64,000 nucleotides of DNA from Salipaludibacillus aurantiacus (GCF_900111295.1 NZ_FOGT01000002.1:62001-126000), one strand, 5' to 3'; shown: positions 8,344 to 17,504, numbered from the stretch's first letter. Notes: generated by a model not told the origin, from the letters alone. Translations and numbers: made by a program.

Positions 8344-9543
8344 ATGGATCGGAGTGTGAATACGGTGACTCAATTTGAACAATCACAAACTTTAAAACGA
8401 TTGCCTGAACAATTTTTTGCAAAGCTGGTGAAAAAGACGCAGCAGCTGGAAGCCGGGGGGCATGACGTCATTAACCTCGGCCAGGGAAATCCCGACCTGC
8501 CCACCCCGCCCCATATAGTGGACGCACTTAAGATGGCCGCTTCCAATGGGAGCTATCACAAATACTCTCCATTTCGGGGACAGCCCTTTTTGAAAAAAGC
8601 AGTGTGTGATTTTTATAAACGCGAATATGATGTGGATCTTGATCCGGAGTCAGAAGTCGCCGTTTTATTCGGGGCGAAAACGGGACTTGTAGAACTGAGT
8701 CAATGTCTCTTAAATCCCGGGGACACAGCGTTGCTGCCAGATCCGGGTTACCCGGATTATATGTCAGGCATTGCGTTAGCTGATGCAAACCCTGCGTTTA
8801 TGCCGCTGAAACGGGAAAATGACTTCCTCCCCGCATATAAAGACCTGAACAGCAAAGTTTTGGAGCAAGCTAAACTGATGTTCCTAAATTACCCGAACAA
8901 TCCAACAGCTGGTACAGCTACTAAAGATTTTTTTGATGAGACAGTTTCATTGGCTAAAAAACACCACATCTGTGTCTGCCATGATTTTGCGTACGGCGCA
9001 CTTGGGTTTGACGGTGAAAAGCCAAGGAGTTTTCTTGAGTCAGAAGGGGCTAAAGAAACCGGTATTGAAATTTATACGTTATCAAAAACGTATAATATGG
9101 CAGGCTGGCGTGTTGGGTTTGCGGTCGGTAACGCCTCAGTCATAGAAAGTATTAATTTGATCCAGGATCATATGTACGTCAGCCTGTTCGGCGCGGTGCA
9201 GGAGGCTGCAGCCACTGCGCTTAAGGGGCCGCAGGACGAAGTAAGGAAACTCGCCGCTACTTATGAACGGAGAAGAAACACGCTAATTTCCGGACTGAAA
9301 AAAGCAGGCTGCCGGGATATCCAATCCCCTAAAGGGACATTTTTTGCCTGGATGCCAGTCCCGGAAGGTTTCACTTCTGAAGAATTTGCAAACCTTCTTC
9401 TGGAAAAAGCTTATGTTGTAACCGCACCAGGCAATGGATTTGGCGCCCATGGCGAAGGGTTTCTGCGAATTGGTCTCGTCCGGCCGGAAGACCGGATACA
9501 GGAAGCTTGCGAACGCATCGAAAAGCTTGGCGTATTTAATTAA
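8344..9543 (+). CDS. mtnE: PLP-dependent aminotransferase, MtnE (YkrV)-like
   Basis: About 400 aa. Class I/II aminotransferase with N-L-G-Q-G-N-P-D near the start, Y-P-N-N-P-T, H-D-F-A-Y-G-A, and the PLP lysine in T-L-S-K-T-Y-N-M-A-G-W-R. The match to remembered B. subtilis MtnE is close along the whole length, including F-E-Q-S near the N-terminus; that enzyme transaminates ketomethylthiobutyrate to methionine in the salvage pathway. Homology suggests the true start may be GTG 8365 (GGAG ten bases upstream) rather than ATG 8344. No other methionine-salvage gene is nearby, so the physiological substrate is not certain. Confidence 0.85.
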   Translation: MDRSVNTVTQFEQSQTLKRLPEQFFAKLVKKTQQLEAGGHDVINLGQGNPDLPTPPHIVDALKMAASNGSYHKYSPFRGQPFLKKAVCDFYKREYDVDLDPESEVAVLFGAKTGLVELSQCLLNPGDTALLPDPGYPDYMSGIALADANPAFMPLKRENDFLPAYKDLNSKVLEQAKLMFLNYPNNPTAGTATKDFFDETVSLAKKHHICVCHDFAYGALGFDGEKPRSFLESEGAKETGIEIYTLSKTYNMAGWRVGFAVGNASVIESINLIQDHMYVSLFGAVQEAAATALKGPQDEVRKLAATYERRRNTLISGLKKAGCRDIQSPKGTFFAWMPVPEGFTSEEFANLLLEKAYVVTAPGNGFGAHGEGFLRIGLVRPEDRIQEACERIEKLGVFN

Positions 9544-9570
9544 GGGCAGATGGTCATTCATAAAAGCCAA

Positions 9571-9598
9571 CGCCCCCTGGGAAAATTCCTTAGGGGGC
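9571..9598 (+). terminator. hairpin after the aminotransferase gene
   Basis: GCCCCCT-GGGAA pairs with TTCC-T-TAGGGGGC. The stem is strong, but only CTGATT follows, so termination would be imperfect. Confidence 0.5.
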
Positions 9599-9944
9599 TG
9601 ATTGGATGCTTTTATATTCAACCATTTTACATCTCAAGAGAGACACCTTACCTTTTTTACTATTTACCTTTTGAAAAGGATCTCAATGCTGCCCCTACTA
9701 TCCCCTATCTTTTTCTTCTTATTTTTTAAACTATATGGCCTATTTCCCTTTACCTTTTTCCAAAACTTTGTACTTAAATCCAAAATTTACAATCCGTTTC
9801 TTTTGTCTTATTTTTCATAATTTTCACATTTTTAGAGGTTTTTTTCCTTAGTGTGGCGAAATATTTGTCGTCAAAAGCCTGTGAGCCAGACAGAAAGGAG
9901 GATCAATTTTAAGCAGGAAACTAAAAAAGAAAAGGGGTTATAAG
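9599..9944. other. AT-rich leader region of the subtilase gene
   Basis: About 350 nt, strongly pyrimidine-rich to 9830, with no coding frame carrying a ribosome site. An orphan AAAGGAGG at 9895-9902 is not followed by a usable start; the site actually used by the protease is AAGGGG at about 9933. Confidence 0.5.
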
Positions 9945-11426
9945 ATGAAGAAAACTTTTTTATACTTTTTAATGGTCCTTCTTTTTATGTCCAGCTTTAA
10001 CTTGAGCGTTTTAGCAAGCAGCGACGCTGAAGTGACTGAGGACGGCAATCCGTTGTTTATGGTTGTATTTAATTCGCAAAACTTGCCTGAGAATGTGGAG
10101 GAAATCGTGGAGAACGCCGGGGGCGAGATTACATATCAAGTGCCTGAGGTTGGCGTCATTGAAGCCACTTCCGAGACACCAGGTGAATTTATGAAAGCAT
10201 TAATGACCCAAAAAGAAGTTTTAAGTATTGGTCCTTCTCTTGAGGAACAGCTTGACTTGCCTGACTTCGAGGTCGTCGAAAGTGAACTTCCAGAAGAAAA
10301 GGCTCCTGTAGAGAATATCTGGGAAGACGGCTGGCAATGGGATATTGAGCAAGTAACAAATAATGGTGCAAGTCATTACTTGGACCGGGAAGGCCGTGAA
10401 GATGTAGTCGTCGCGGTTATTGATTCCGGATTTGACTTCGATCACCCTGATCTTGCGGACTTCGTTGATGAAGAAGGGTCACGTACTTTTGTTCCTGGTA
10501 CAACTGATTCCTGGGATTTTAACAGCCATGGAACCCACGTAGCCGGAACCATCGGTGCAGAAGGACGTATGAAAGGTGTGGCACCGGGTGTTACTCTCAG
10601 ATCGTACAGAGTATTCGGAGCAACTGGCGGGGCGTCTCAAGTGTGGATCACTGACGCTATTATTTCAGCCGCTGATGATGGCGCCGATGTCATTAACATG
10701 AGCCTTGGCGGCACACGCCTTCGCGGCCAGTGGTTCTTCACTGATCCAGATACAGGTGAAAAAATCCGAGGCGGAAATTCCGCAGCTGATATTGTCGCTT
10801 ATAACCGGGCGATCCGTTATGCGATTAACAAAGGTGTAACCGTTGTTTCTTCTGCCGGTAACTCTGCACAGGATCTCAGCAACCCGTCCAAAGTGGCAGA
10901 CTGGCAAAACTCAAGCCGGACTGATGGATGGGAAGCTAAAGGCGCTGTTGTGTTCGTTCCTGCCCAGATTCCTGGAGTGATCACCGTATCAGCGACAGGC
11001 GGCGGATTCGGTACAGAGGACCGTCTTGCTTTTTATTCAAACTACGGGAACGGGGCTATTAACCTTGGTGCACCTGGCGGAGACCTTGGACCTGCAAACG
11101 GTGAATCTGCCAGTAAATACCTTGTCTTAAGTGCGGTTCCAACGTATATGGACTTTACAGCAGGACGCGGGCCTGAAGCTAAAGCCTTGTTTGGGCCGGG
11201 ATACGGCTGGAAAGGCGGAACATCTATGGCCGCTCCTCAAGTCTCCGGTGCTGCTGCCGCTTACATTGCCCAGCAATATGAAAAAACAGGCGTTAAACCA
11301 AACCCTGGTCAGGTACAGACCCATCTTCAGCAGACAGCTGTCGATACAGGCAAAAAAGGCTACGATGAATATTACGGACACGGCATTGTTAACTCTTACA
11401 ATGCACTTGCAGGTAATAAAAGATAA
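9945..11426 (+). CDS. secreted subtilisin-family (S8) serine protease
   Basis: 493 aa. Signal peptide (K-K-T-F then hydrophobic 5-24, A-S-S cleavage). Residues about 30-115 are a pro-region. Catalytic triad visible: D160 in V-I-D-S-G-F-D, H195 in H-G-T-H-V-A-G, S427 in G-G-T-S-M-A-A-P; N306 in S-S-A-G-N-S is the oxyanion residue. The layout resembles the S8 proteases annotated as lantibiotic-leader processing or minor extracellular proteases, but no lantibiotic genes are present. Acidic composition of pro-region and catalytic domain would fit a saline or alkaline habitat (inference). Terminator follows. Confidence 0.92.
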   Translation: MKKTFLYFLMVLLFMSSFNLSVLASSDAEVTEDGNPLFMVVFNSQNLPENVEEIVENAGGEITYQVPEVGVIEATSETPGEFMKALMTQKEVLSIGPSLEEQLDLPDFEVVESELPEEKAPVENIWEDGWQWDIEQVTNNGASHYLDREGREDVVVAVIDSGFDFDHPDLADFVDEEGSRTFVPGTTDSWDFNSHGTHVAGTIGAEGRMKGVAPGVTLRSYRVFGATGGASQVWITDAIISAADDGADVINMSLGGTRLRGQWFFTDPDTGEKIRGGNSAADIVAYNRAIRYAINKGVTVVSSAGNSAQDLSNPSKVADWQNSSRTDGWEAKGAVVFVPAQIPGVITVSATGGGFGTEDRLAFYSNYGNGAINLGAPGGDLGPANGESASKYLVLSAVPTYMDFTAGRGPEAKALFGPGYGWKGGTSMAAPQVSGAAAAYIAQQYEKTGVKPNPGQVQTHLQQTAVDTGKKGYDEYYGHGIVNSYNALAGNKR

Positions 11427-11447
11427 TTAAAAGGCACAAACAAATAA

Positions 11448-11520
11448 AGCAGCGCCCACTGGAAAAAATATACAGCATATTTTTGGACAACCAGTTTACC
11501 CGGCGCTGCTTTTTTATTTT
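11448..11520 (+). terminator. terminator of the subtilase gene
   Basis: AGCAGCGCC (11448-11456) pairs with GGCGCTGCT (11502-11510) around a long loop that contains a further CTGG/CCAG pairing; a T-rich run follows. Confidence 0.8.
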
Positions 11521-11698
11521 ATTTTTAAAATTCCTGTCTCAAAGGCTATTGTCCTCTATACTAGTGGACTTACCCATTTTCCCCATGTTCACCTAGTAAA
11601 AAATGCTGAATTTCCACATCTATCCTGATATAAATACCCTAAGTATGTTTAGTTGTCTCACATATACTATTATATCTTTGAATGGGAGGAGAATTAAT

Positions 11699-11947
11699 AT
11701 GGGTACACAGAATTTTATAACGTCATCGTTTGAGCCTGAGAGCGAAGACAATCTGTTTAGGGACCAGAGGCTCTTAGACTTGGAAGCTTCTCAAGATGAG
11801 TTTAATTACCGTGACACTACCCCTTCACAGGCAAGAGAAAATAACAGGCGAAACGTATTTCAGCGTATGTCCACCTGGGTTCGAGGATTGTTAAAGCTAA
11901 ACCCATCTGTAAAATCTACGGCTGAAAATACACCCACCTACAAGTAA
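11699..11947 (+). CDS. small hypothetical protein (82 aa)
   Basis: Starts at ATG 11699 after GGGAGGAG; an earlier in-frame ATG at 11603 has no site. Acidic, hydrophilic N-terminal half (E-P-E-S-E-D-N, D-L-E-A-S-Q-D-E) and a basic C-terminal half (N-N-R-R-N-V-F-Q-R, V-R-G-L-L-K). No membrane segment, no recognised family. It has its own terminator at 12001, which supports that it is a real gene. Confidence 0.55.
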   Translation: MGTQNFITSSFEPESEDNLFRDQRLLDLEASQDEFNYRDTTPSQARENNRRNVFQRMSTWVRGLLKLNPSVKSTAENTPTYK

Positions 11948-12000
11948 ATTTATGAGGTTCTCTCATATCTGTTTTCCTGGATAAGAAATGACCTAAACCA

Positions 12001-12034
12001 GGCTTAGAAATCATCCTTTCTAAGCCACTTTTTT
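12001..12034 (+). terminator. terminator after the 82-aa gene
   Basis: Perfect 10-bp stem GGCTTAGAAA / TTTCTAAGCC, 6-nt loop, then ACTTTTTT. Confidence 0.9.
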
Positions 12035-12175
12035 ATATGAACTTATACCTCTAAATTTTAAATGGTCTTCTTTAAAACAGGCTTCTCTACCAGACTGTTT
12101 GTCCTCTGCAAGCTATTTCCTCTATGCATACGCGAAATTAACCAAGAAGCTTCCTTCTTATTCAATTTTCTTCAT

Positions 12176-12691
12176 TCAGTCTTCTATTTCCCAGCTGACC
12201 TCATAATCATCTTCAAGATCGCCGTCCGAATCAAATAACAAGTTCTGCACCTTTCCTCTCCCAGTCACTATAATCAGCTGAGTATCAACAGCTTCTCCTT
12301 CTTCAAGACCTCCTGTATAAACGTCAAATGGAAAGGCATCTAAATCCATTCTGCTGATATAAAATTCGCCAGGCATGGCTTCTTCATTATGTAAAATACC
12401 AAATGAATGGTAATAAAAATCCCGGTCTATTTCTACCGGGCTCCCCCCTGTGTTTTCTATATTCAACTCTATTAAAGCCACCTGGCCTGTTGATGTTACC
12501 TGAGGCAAACCTTCATTTTTATCTATCTGATTTTCTTCAGTGCCTATTTGGATAGTTTCAGGGGTGATCTCCAGGTTTTCCGTAGCAGCTGTTTCTCCCC
12601 AAGCCAGCTCACCAGTGTTTCCTGTAAGCTGACAACCTGATATTACTAATGGAAAAGATAATAAACTAACTAAACCTACTAATCGTTTCAT
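12176..12691 (-). CDS. putative lipoprotein
   Basis: 171 aa from ATG 12691 (AAAAGGGTGGTG upstream). A short signal sequence ends in the lipobox V-I-S-G-C, so the Cys should be lipidated and the protein held outside the membrane. The rest is acidic, with a beta-sandwich-like middle (A-L-I-E-L-N-I-E-N-T-G-G-S-P-V, then F-Y-Y-H-S-F-G-I-L) similar in style to DUF4352-type extracellular domains. C-terminal D-S-D-G-D-L-E-D-D could bind Ca. Partner unknown; gene stands alone. Confidence 0.72.
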   Translation of the reverse strand: MKRLVGLVSLLSFPLVISGCQLTGNTGELAWGETAATENLEITPETIQIGTEENQIDKNEGLPQVTSTGQVALIELNIENTGGSPVEIDRDFYYHSFGILHNEEAMPGEFYISRMDLDAFPFDVYTGGLEEGEAVDTQLIIVTGRGKVQNLLFDSDGDLEDDYEVSWEIED

Positions 12692-13094
12692 AATATTCAC
12701 CACCCTTTTAAACATACTCCCACTTTGCATTTGCCGTCACTGCAGGAAAAGCCGCATGGTCTGCTTCCCTGCTATTTCCCGAATTAAAAAGGTCTTCCCC
12801 GTCCTCTCATATAAGTTTTACGTGACAGGACAGTTAAAGTTTCAGGAAAGTCTCACTGGACTTTTTTAAAGAAAATGTTACAGATAACTGATACTCTGTG
12901 AAATATATCTCTTTTTTCAAGTCTTCTTCTGTCTTTGCTTACAGTTTAACATTATCTTCCACAAAACAAAAAATGACCTCTCTCTTCCAGTTTGTTGTTT
13001 GATGACAGACCTTTATTCTGCCTTTTACAGTTTTCAGTCCTTCAATTTGTGGAAAGGAAAACGTACAGGTACTTATTTAAGGAGGCAACGAGCT
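12692..13094. other. divergent intergenic region
   Basis: About 400 nt between the lipoprotein gene (minus) and the DUF421 gene (plus); expected to hold both promoters. I see no gene, convincing operator or structured leader in it. Confidence 0.4.
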
Positions 13095-13607
13095 ATGCTG
13101 TTTGATGATTGGAGCGGGGTAATCAGGATTACCCTTATGGGGGCGATGGTCTACCCTGCTGTTATTTTTATGTTGAGAATCTCAGGAAAACGGACACTTT
13201 CAAAAATGAACATGTTTGATCTGGTTATTACGGTTGCTCTCGGTTCTACAGTAGCCACGATTCTACTATCCCCTGATGTGACCTTTGCAGAAGGAGCTAC
13301 GGCACTTGCCCTCCTCATATTACTTCAATTTCTGGTAACTTGGTTTGAGGTACGCTCAAAAGCTTTTACTTCTCTAGTGAAAGGAGAACCGCAGTTGCTT
13401 TATTACGAAGGCCAGTACATGGACACAGCATTAAAAAAGGAACGTGTCAAAACAGACGAAGTAAGGCAGGCTGTCAGATCAGAAGGGATTCTTTCGATGG
13501 ATGAGGTAGAAGCGGTTGTTCTTGAAACAGACGGCTCATTTTCAGTGATAAAGAAAGAGAACGCTGCCGGAGAAAGCTCCTTAAAAGATGTGCGAGGGCT
13601 GAAATAA
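13095..13607 (+). CDS. DUF421 (YetF-type) membrane protein
   Basis: 170 aa from ATG 13095, nine bases after AAGGAGG. Three hydrophobic segments in the first ~85 residues with the family signature R-I-S-G-K-R-T-L-S-K-M and F-D-L-V-I-T-V-A-L-G-S. The second half is the cytoplasmic YetF-like alpha/beta domain (G-E-P-Q-L-L-Y-Y-E-G, then G-I-L-S-M-D-E-V-E-A-V-V-L-E-T-D-G). It is one of three DUF421 genes in the window (others at 38.7 and 55.1 kb) and the shortest. Family function is unsettled; roles in spore or envelope physiology have been suggested. Confidence 0.88.
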   Translation: MLFDDWSGVIRITLMGAMVYPAVIFMLRISGKRTLSKMNMFDLVITVALGSTVATILLSPDVTFAEGATALALLILLQFLVTWFEVRSKAFTSLVKGEPQLLYYEGQYMDTALKKERVKTDEVRQAVRSEGILSMDEVEAVVLETDGSFSVIKKENAAGESSLKDVRGLK

Positions 13608-13660
13608 AACAACGAAGGTACAATGAGCAGGCTGTTTAGTTACCGGCAGCTAACTGAAAA

Positions 13661-13695
13661 AGGCTTTAGAGCACATGTCTCTAAAGCCTTTTTTG
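13661..13695 (+). terminator. terminator of the DUF421 gene
   Basis: Perfect 11-bp stem AGGCTTTAGAG / CTCTAAAGCCT with 7-nt loop and a run of T. The A-rich left flank also lets it serve the opposing DinB gene. Confidence 0.9.
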
Positions 13696-13715
13696 TATAA
13701 ATCTTCTTAATTAAC

Positions 13716-14171
13716 TTAAGTTTTTATAAATAAAGGCAGGTCTGTATGCCCCATTTCACGGACATAAACAAACAAATTCCCTTTATGGTGGATTTCATGC
13801 ACGACTGCAATTTCCAACACTTTTTCAGCCGGCAGGGTTGAGCCGATAATGTCGGTCAAATCGATCATATTGTTCATACTGTCGTCAGATAACGACTCAA
13901 TTAGTTTGACTGCTTCATCCGTATATTTATCTGCCAGTTTTCTCAAATCATCTTCTTCACTTGTCTGATGGATAGGTTCCGGAGCCTGCTTCGCAGCTGA
14001 TGCCGCAAACATATGAAACGTCGTCAGCATATGAATGACAAGTTCTTTCGCGGACATCGATGTCGGGGCCGGTTTATAATCGAAATGCTGAGGCTCAATC
14101 TTATCAATCAATTCGTTCGTCACTTTCCGGTGAGACAAAAAATAATTTTTCAGGCTGGCGCTTTTACTCAT
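13716..14171 (-). CDS. DinB-superfamily protein
   Basis: 151 aa from ATG 14171, preceded by AAGGAGG; the longer frame to 14279 has no site. Four-helix DinB/YfiT fold is suggested by the paired metal-site patterns V-I-H-M-L in the second helix and V-H-E-I-H-H-K-G near the end. DinB-like proteins are metal-binding helical bundles, some acting as thiol-dependent transferases; substrates are mostly unknown. It is the first of three DinB-like genes in a row on this strand, each with its own ribosome site. A 24-bp imperfect palindrome covers the region just upstream. Confidence 0.82.
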   Translation of the reverse strand: MSKSASLKNYFLSHRKVTNELIDKIEPQHFDYKPAPTSMSAKELVIHMLTTFHMFAASAAKQAPEPIHQTSEEDDLRKLADKYTDEAVKLIESLSDDSMNNMIDLTDIIGSTLPAEKVLEIAVVHEIHHKGNLFVYVREMGHTDLPLFIKT

Positions 14172-14185
14172 GGAATCCTCCTTAC

Positions 14186-14209
14186 TAAAAGTTAGTTTAC
14201 TGACTTTTA
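14186..14209 (-). promoter_or_regulatory. palindromic operator candidate upstream of the DinB gene
   Basis: Half-sites TAAAAGTTAGT and ACTGACTTTTA separated by TT form a 24-bp palindrome with one mismatch. It begins 15 nt upstream of the DinB start codon, immediately before the ribosome site, where a dimeric repressor (MarR, HxlR or TetR type) would block transcription. No candidate regulator gene is adjacent. Confidence 0.5.
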
Positions 14210-14357
14210 CGCTAAAGCAAAATCTTCCATGAGTCAAGCGGGGGGTTTTCGTGCTGCCGCCTGAAGCTTCTGATGTCACAGTCAGCTTACAGGCTGATGG
14301 TCCGACTTAAAGTGTGAGCCTCATTCTGCAAACGATTGGCCAGTCGCTCCCCTCCTT

Positions 14358-14831
14358 TTATTCTTTTAGAGAGGGAATTGTTTCTGTGATCTGCTCAAAA
14401 TGGTGCCGATCATGCTCAGCCAATCCGTGTAAGTAGTCATATAGCGTAAGTGTCGTCTGACCAATTGAAAATGGCTGTTCCCATAAGTGATCCGGAAGAT
14501 CCTTTACTGCTTTTAAAAAATTTTTGCGAGTCGAGATAAACTTTTCAATTGTGGTTTGCTGAGGCTCTTGTCTGCTGAGAGCGGCTGACCGGCTGTTTAT
14601 TTCATTGCTGTCAGGTCCTTTCGGAAGCTTATCTTCGGAAAAAAGGTATGGCAAACGCTTAGTCATGACAAACTCGTCCCAAGGCTTAAAGTGGCCTATT
14701 ATTTCAGCAATAGTCCATTTGTCTTCGGCAATTGGCGTCCGCCACTCTTTTTCACTCAGTCGGCTCAATGATGAGACAAAACCTATCGCTTTTAAGTGAT
14801 GTTCGATAATTTCCTCTTTAACCTTTTTCAT
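14358..14831 (-). CDS. DinB-superfamily protein (YfiT-like)
   Basis: 157 aa, start supported by GAGGTG. Helical protein with the DinB_2 layout: W-T-I-A-E-I-I-G-H-F-K-P-W-D in the second helix and A-E-H-D-R-H-H-F-E-Q-I near the C-terminus supply the three-histidine metal site seen in YfiT/BstA proteins. Probably cytoplasmic; the substrate is unknown. Only ~30% similar by eye to its neighbours, so the three genes are not a recent tandem duplication. Confidence 0.82.
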   Translation of the reverse strand: MKKVKEEIIEHHLKAIGFVSSLSRLSEKEWRTPIAEDKWTIAEIIGHFKPWDEFVMTKRLPYLFSEDKLPKGPDSNEINSRSAALSRQEPQQTTIEKFISTRKNFLKAVKDLPDHLWEQPFSIGQTTLTLYDYLHGLAEHDRHHFEQITETIPSLKE

Positions 14832-15017
14832 TTAATCACCTCTTTTTAATTATATTATTTGATTTATATAAAACTGACCAGGGGAAAGATTTGTATTTTT
14901 GGTTAAGAGAAAGTAAAAGATGCTTATGATTGAGGGATTATTACTGTGCGGCTTATGAAACGCTTCGTTCGGGCATAATACTCACGCGCTCCCAGCTTTA
15001 CAAAGAAAACTTCACAT

Positions 15018-15039
15018 AAAAAAACAGCCATACCGGCTG
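15018..15039 (-). terminator. terminator of the DUF1572 gene
   Basis: Minus strand: CAGCC-GGTAT-GGCTG followed by seven T. Short stem, good T-run, 33 nt after the stop codon. Confidence 0.65.
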
Positions 15040-15071
15040 CTAATAGGCCTTTCTAAATATCTTTTAATCTA

Positions 15072-15611
15072 TTATTTACCTTTATGCTTATCAGTCATAT
15101 ATTTAAGATACTCATCTGATTTTCCTTTTGGTATGCTGAGGGTCTCCCATTCTTCATTTTTTAACTGCTTAGCAATATAAATAAGCTGTCCTGTATGGGA
15201 GGCATAGTGAGCCACCTGCCTCTCAATCGCTTCAATAACAAGATGCTTCTCCCCGCGGATCGTCACTTCTTTTAATAAATCTTCTTCACTTAACCCTTCT
15301 AATGTATCCATTAGAACCTGCCAGCCTTCTTCCCAAAGTCTGGTTAATATTACTTTAGAAGATATGTCATCCACAAATTCGTCATCTCTTTTTCTGTCCG
15401 GTTTTTCTCCGTCAGATGTTAAAAAATCAGTCCACCTTGAAACCATATTGCCGCTCATATGTTTGACAATTGCTGCCGTGCTGTTGCATTGATCGATATA
15501 CTGCCAATGAATATCCTCCTCGGACAGTTGGTTTAACGTTTTATCACCAAGGCTTTTAATGCTTAGAAACCTTTCTATTATTATTTGCAGATATTTATTT
15601 CCAATAGTCAT
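15072..15611 (-). CDS. DUF1572 protein, DinB superfamily
   Basis: 179 aa, start after GGAGGTG. The DUF1572 pattern is present: I-V-K-H-M-S-G-N-M in the second helix and R-Q-V-A-H-Y-A-S-H-T-G-Q-L-I-Y-I-A-K near the C-terminus, giving a histidine metal site in a DinB-like bundle. B. subtilis has comparable orphan proteins of unknown function. It has its own terminator, so it is not strictly co-transcribed with the DinB gene downstream. Confidence 0.82.
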   Translation of the reverse strand: MTIGNKYLQIIIERFLSIKSLGDKTLNQLSEEDIHWQYIDQCNSTAAIVKHMSGNMVSRWTDFLTSDGEKPDRKRDDEFVDDISSKVILTRLWEEGWQVLMDTLEGLSEEDLLKEVTIRGEKHLVIEAIERQVAHYASHTGQLIYIAKQLKNEEWETLSIPKGKSDEYLKYMTDKHKGK

Positions 15612-15659
15612 TCTTTCACCTCCAGGTCCTTTTTAAATCCCCTAGATTAAAATTATTTC

Positions 15660-15818
15660 CTATTTCTTCCCTTTGAGCAAGGCAATAATTTCTTTATTTT
15701 GTTTCACCTGTTCCTCTGATTTTTCTTTAATAATAAAAATCCACCTAATTACTAAAATAATTAAAATTAAAGGTAATAAAAATATTAAAAGTCCAAAAAT
15801 ACTATATAGCAGATCCAT
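15660..15818 (-). CDS. small single-span membrane protein (52 aa)
   Basis: ATG 15818 follows AAGGAGG by eight bases; the longer frame to 15854 has no site. One long hydrophobic helix (about residues 5-27) is followed by a Lys/Glu-rich tail ending L-L-K-G-K-K, as in short Bacillus membrane peptides. No family recognised. Confidence 0.65.
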   Translation of the reverse strand: MDLLYSIFGLLIFLLPLILIILVIRWIFIIKEKSEEQVKQNKEIIALLKGKK

Positions 15819-15945
15819 TTCTTTCTTCCTCCTTATGTTATTATTAGCAGCCAATATGAGGCAATCTGGGTTTCTTTAATCTGATACGTTGTTTGTCTGT
15901 TTGCTTTATATTAAGTTTAACATTTTTTGCCAAGGCTATAAGTTA

Positions 15946-15970
15946 AAAAAATAAGCCGCATATGCGGCTT
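15946..15970 (-). terminator. terminator of the 419-aa membrane protein gene
   Basis: Perfect 18-bp palindrome AAGCCGCATATGCGGCTT; on the minus strand it is followed by ATTTTTTT. It lies ~40 nt after the stop of the 419-aa gene. Confidence 0.8.
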
Positions 15971-16009
15971 AACCAGGATATGGGCCCCAGCGACTGGGGC
16001 GCCAAAGTA

Positions 16010-17269
16010 TCAGGTGCTCTTTTCATATTCCTTTTCTTCTTTTTCACGTTCTTCGCGCTCCCTGGCTTCTTCTTTTCTTTTCTGCTGGCGGTAACCGTAG
16101 GTGGTATTTAATACAGTTTCTTCACTTTCCAGCCCCGCACCAAGTGCCCCTATAATCGTCGCAAAAGAAGCACCCAGCCATGCCAGCCAAACATAGTTTC
16201 CGAAGTGCACTGAAGTTACCAATTCTCTTTCCATTAAAGAAGGTGGAATTAAAAGAGAGACGGCTGCTAAAAACATGAAAAATAAACTGACATAATAAAA
16301 GATGACACCAACAAACAATGTGAAAAAGGTGGCAATATTATAACGCCTCACAATAAATTTGGAACTCGACTTATGCGGAGATTCCCATAAATCATGGGCG
16401 AGGATAACCCAGGTTACCATGGCAAGAATAGATGTTAACATGAGCGCTAAAAATCGCCATGTGTCATACTCATCACTCAGCATCCAGAGGGTCGGAAAAA
16501 TAAGAGCATAGGCTCCAGTAGCGAAAGCGACGGCCAAGACACTTTTGAAAGATGGAAAAATTGTCCATGGCCGGTTAGCAAGCACCATGCCTGATATTAA
16601 CCTGATACTTCCACTCACTTTTGAATTGACAAGGTATCGCACATCTATTTCCTCATCCGACTCATCAGAGAAGGTGACTCTTTTAATAGGAGATACAAGT
16701 TCTGTCGGGCGCCGGCTCATTAACTGGCGCGATCCTTTCTTATTAACCTCATTATCTTCTTTGCTCGTCTCTTCCGTTTTTCTTTCCTGCCGTTCGCGGG
16801 CTTCTTCAGATTTTCCATGGTACATTTCATCAACCATTTGTATAATTGCTTCACGGACCCTTTTTTTCATTGGGGTAGAGCCCAGTGATGGAAGTGATAT
16901 TACCGCCATATCACTCTTCACGTTAACATCGGCTACAACCAGCAGCCTGTCTTGAAAGATAGGAAGGTCCGTCACACATATAGCGAAATCCCAGCCTTGC
17001 TGTGTTTTACTTTCTTCAGTCTTTTCCAAAATTTGTTTCGATTCTCCTGCAACCCCGGTCAAAGGGTCGGTCACTGAATCAATTTTCCAATGGACACGGT
17101 CCTCTACGAAACGGGACAGCAGGTCGGGGAGATCATCTGCCACTTTAGAGACTATTTCTTCAGGCAGCTCAGGTGCTGGTACAAGCCCCACTACTTTCGT
17201 TTGTTTGCCACGCCCACTCTCATGGTCTTCATCGTAAGTCTGCCGATGACTATCTTGATTCGAATTCAT
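16010..17269 (-). CDS. uncharacterised membrane protein with large cytoplasmic N-terminal domain
   Basis: 419 aa; AGGAGG lies ten bases before ATG. Residues 1-150 are soluble and begin with an acidic, low-complexity stretch; 150-195 are very charged (R-E-R-Q-E-R-K-T-E-E). Four hydrophobic segments follow at about 240-262, 270-292, 318-340 and 352-380, then a long charged helix (E-E-A-R-E-R-E-E-R-E-K) at the C-terminus. Proteins of this architecture are sometimes mis-labelled methylene-tetrahydrofolate dehydrogenase in Bacillaceae; nothing in this sequence supports that enzyme. It shares A-H-D-L-W with the next membrane gene upstream, which may be a functional partner. Confidence 0.65.
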   Translation of the reverse strand: MNSNQDSHRQTYDEDHESGRGKQTKVVGLVPAPELPEEIVSKVADDLPDLLSRFVEDRVHWKIDSVTDPLTGVAGESKQILEKTEESKTQQGWDFAICVTDLPIFQDRLLVVADVNVKSDMAVISLPSLGSTPMKKRVREAIIQMVDEMYHGKSEEARERQERKTEETSKEDNEVNKKGSRQLMSRRPTELVSPIKRVTFSDESDEEIDVRYLVNSKVSGSIRLISGMVLANRPWTIFPSFKSVLAVAFATGAYALIFPTLWMLSDEYDTWRFLALMLTSILAMVTWVILAHDLWESPHKSSSKFIVRRYNIATFFTLFVGVIFYYVSLFFMFLAAVSLLIPPSLMERELVTSVHFGNYVWLAWLGASFATIIGALGAGLESEETVLNTTYGYRQQKRKEEAREREEREKEEKEYEKST

Positions 17270-17504
17270 AATATAATAACCTCCTGCAGCTTATAAAATG
17301 TGTCGATTATTTCAGGTGAAAATTAGTGTGTAGTGATGACTAGCAAGCAAGAGTCTTCGCCATTTTTCTTTACCCAGTTTTCAGCCTTTCCACTCCTTTT
17401 TTTGCTATTTTGTAAAAACATGTGAATCTTTTCTAGAAACTTTTTTAATACCCCGTCCTTTGCAGCATTCGAATATTCATGAAACTGACTATAAAACTGG
17501 CAAT

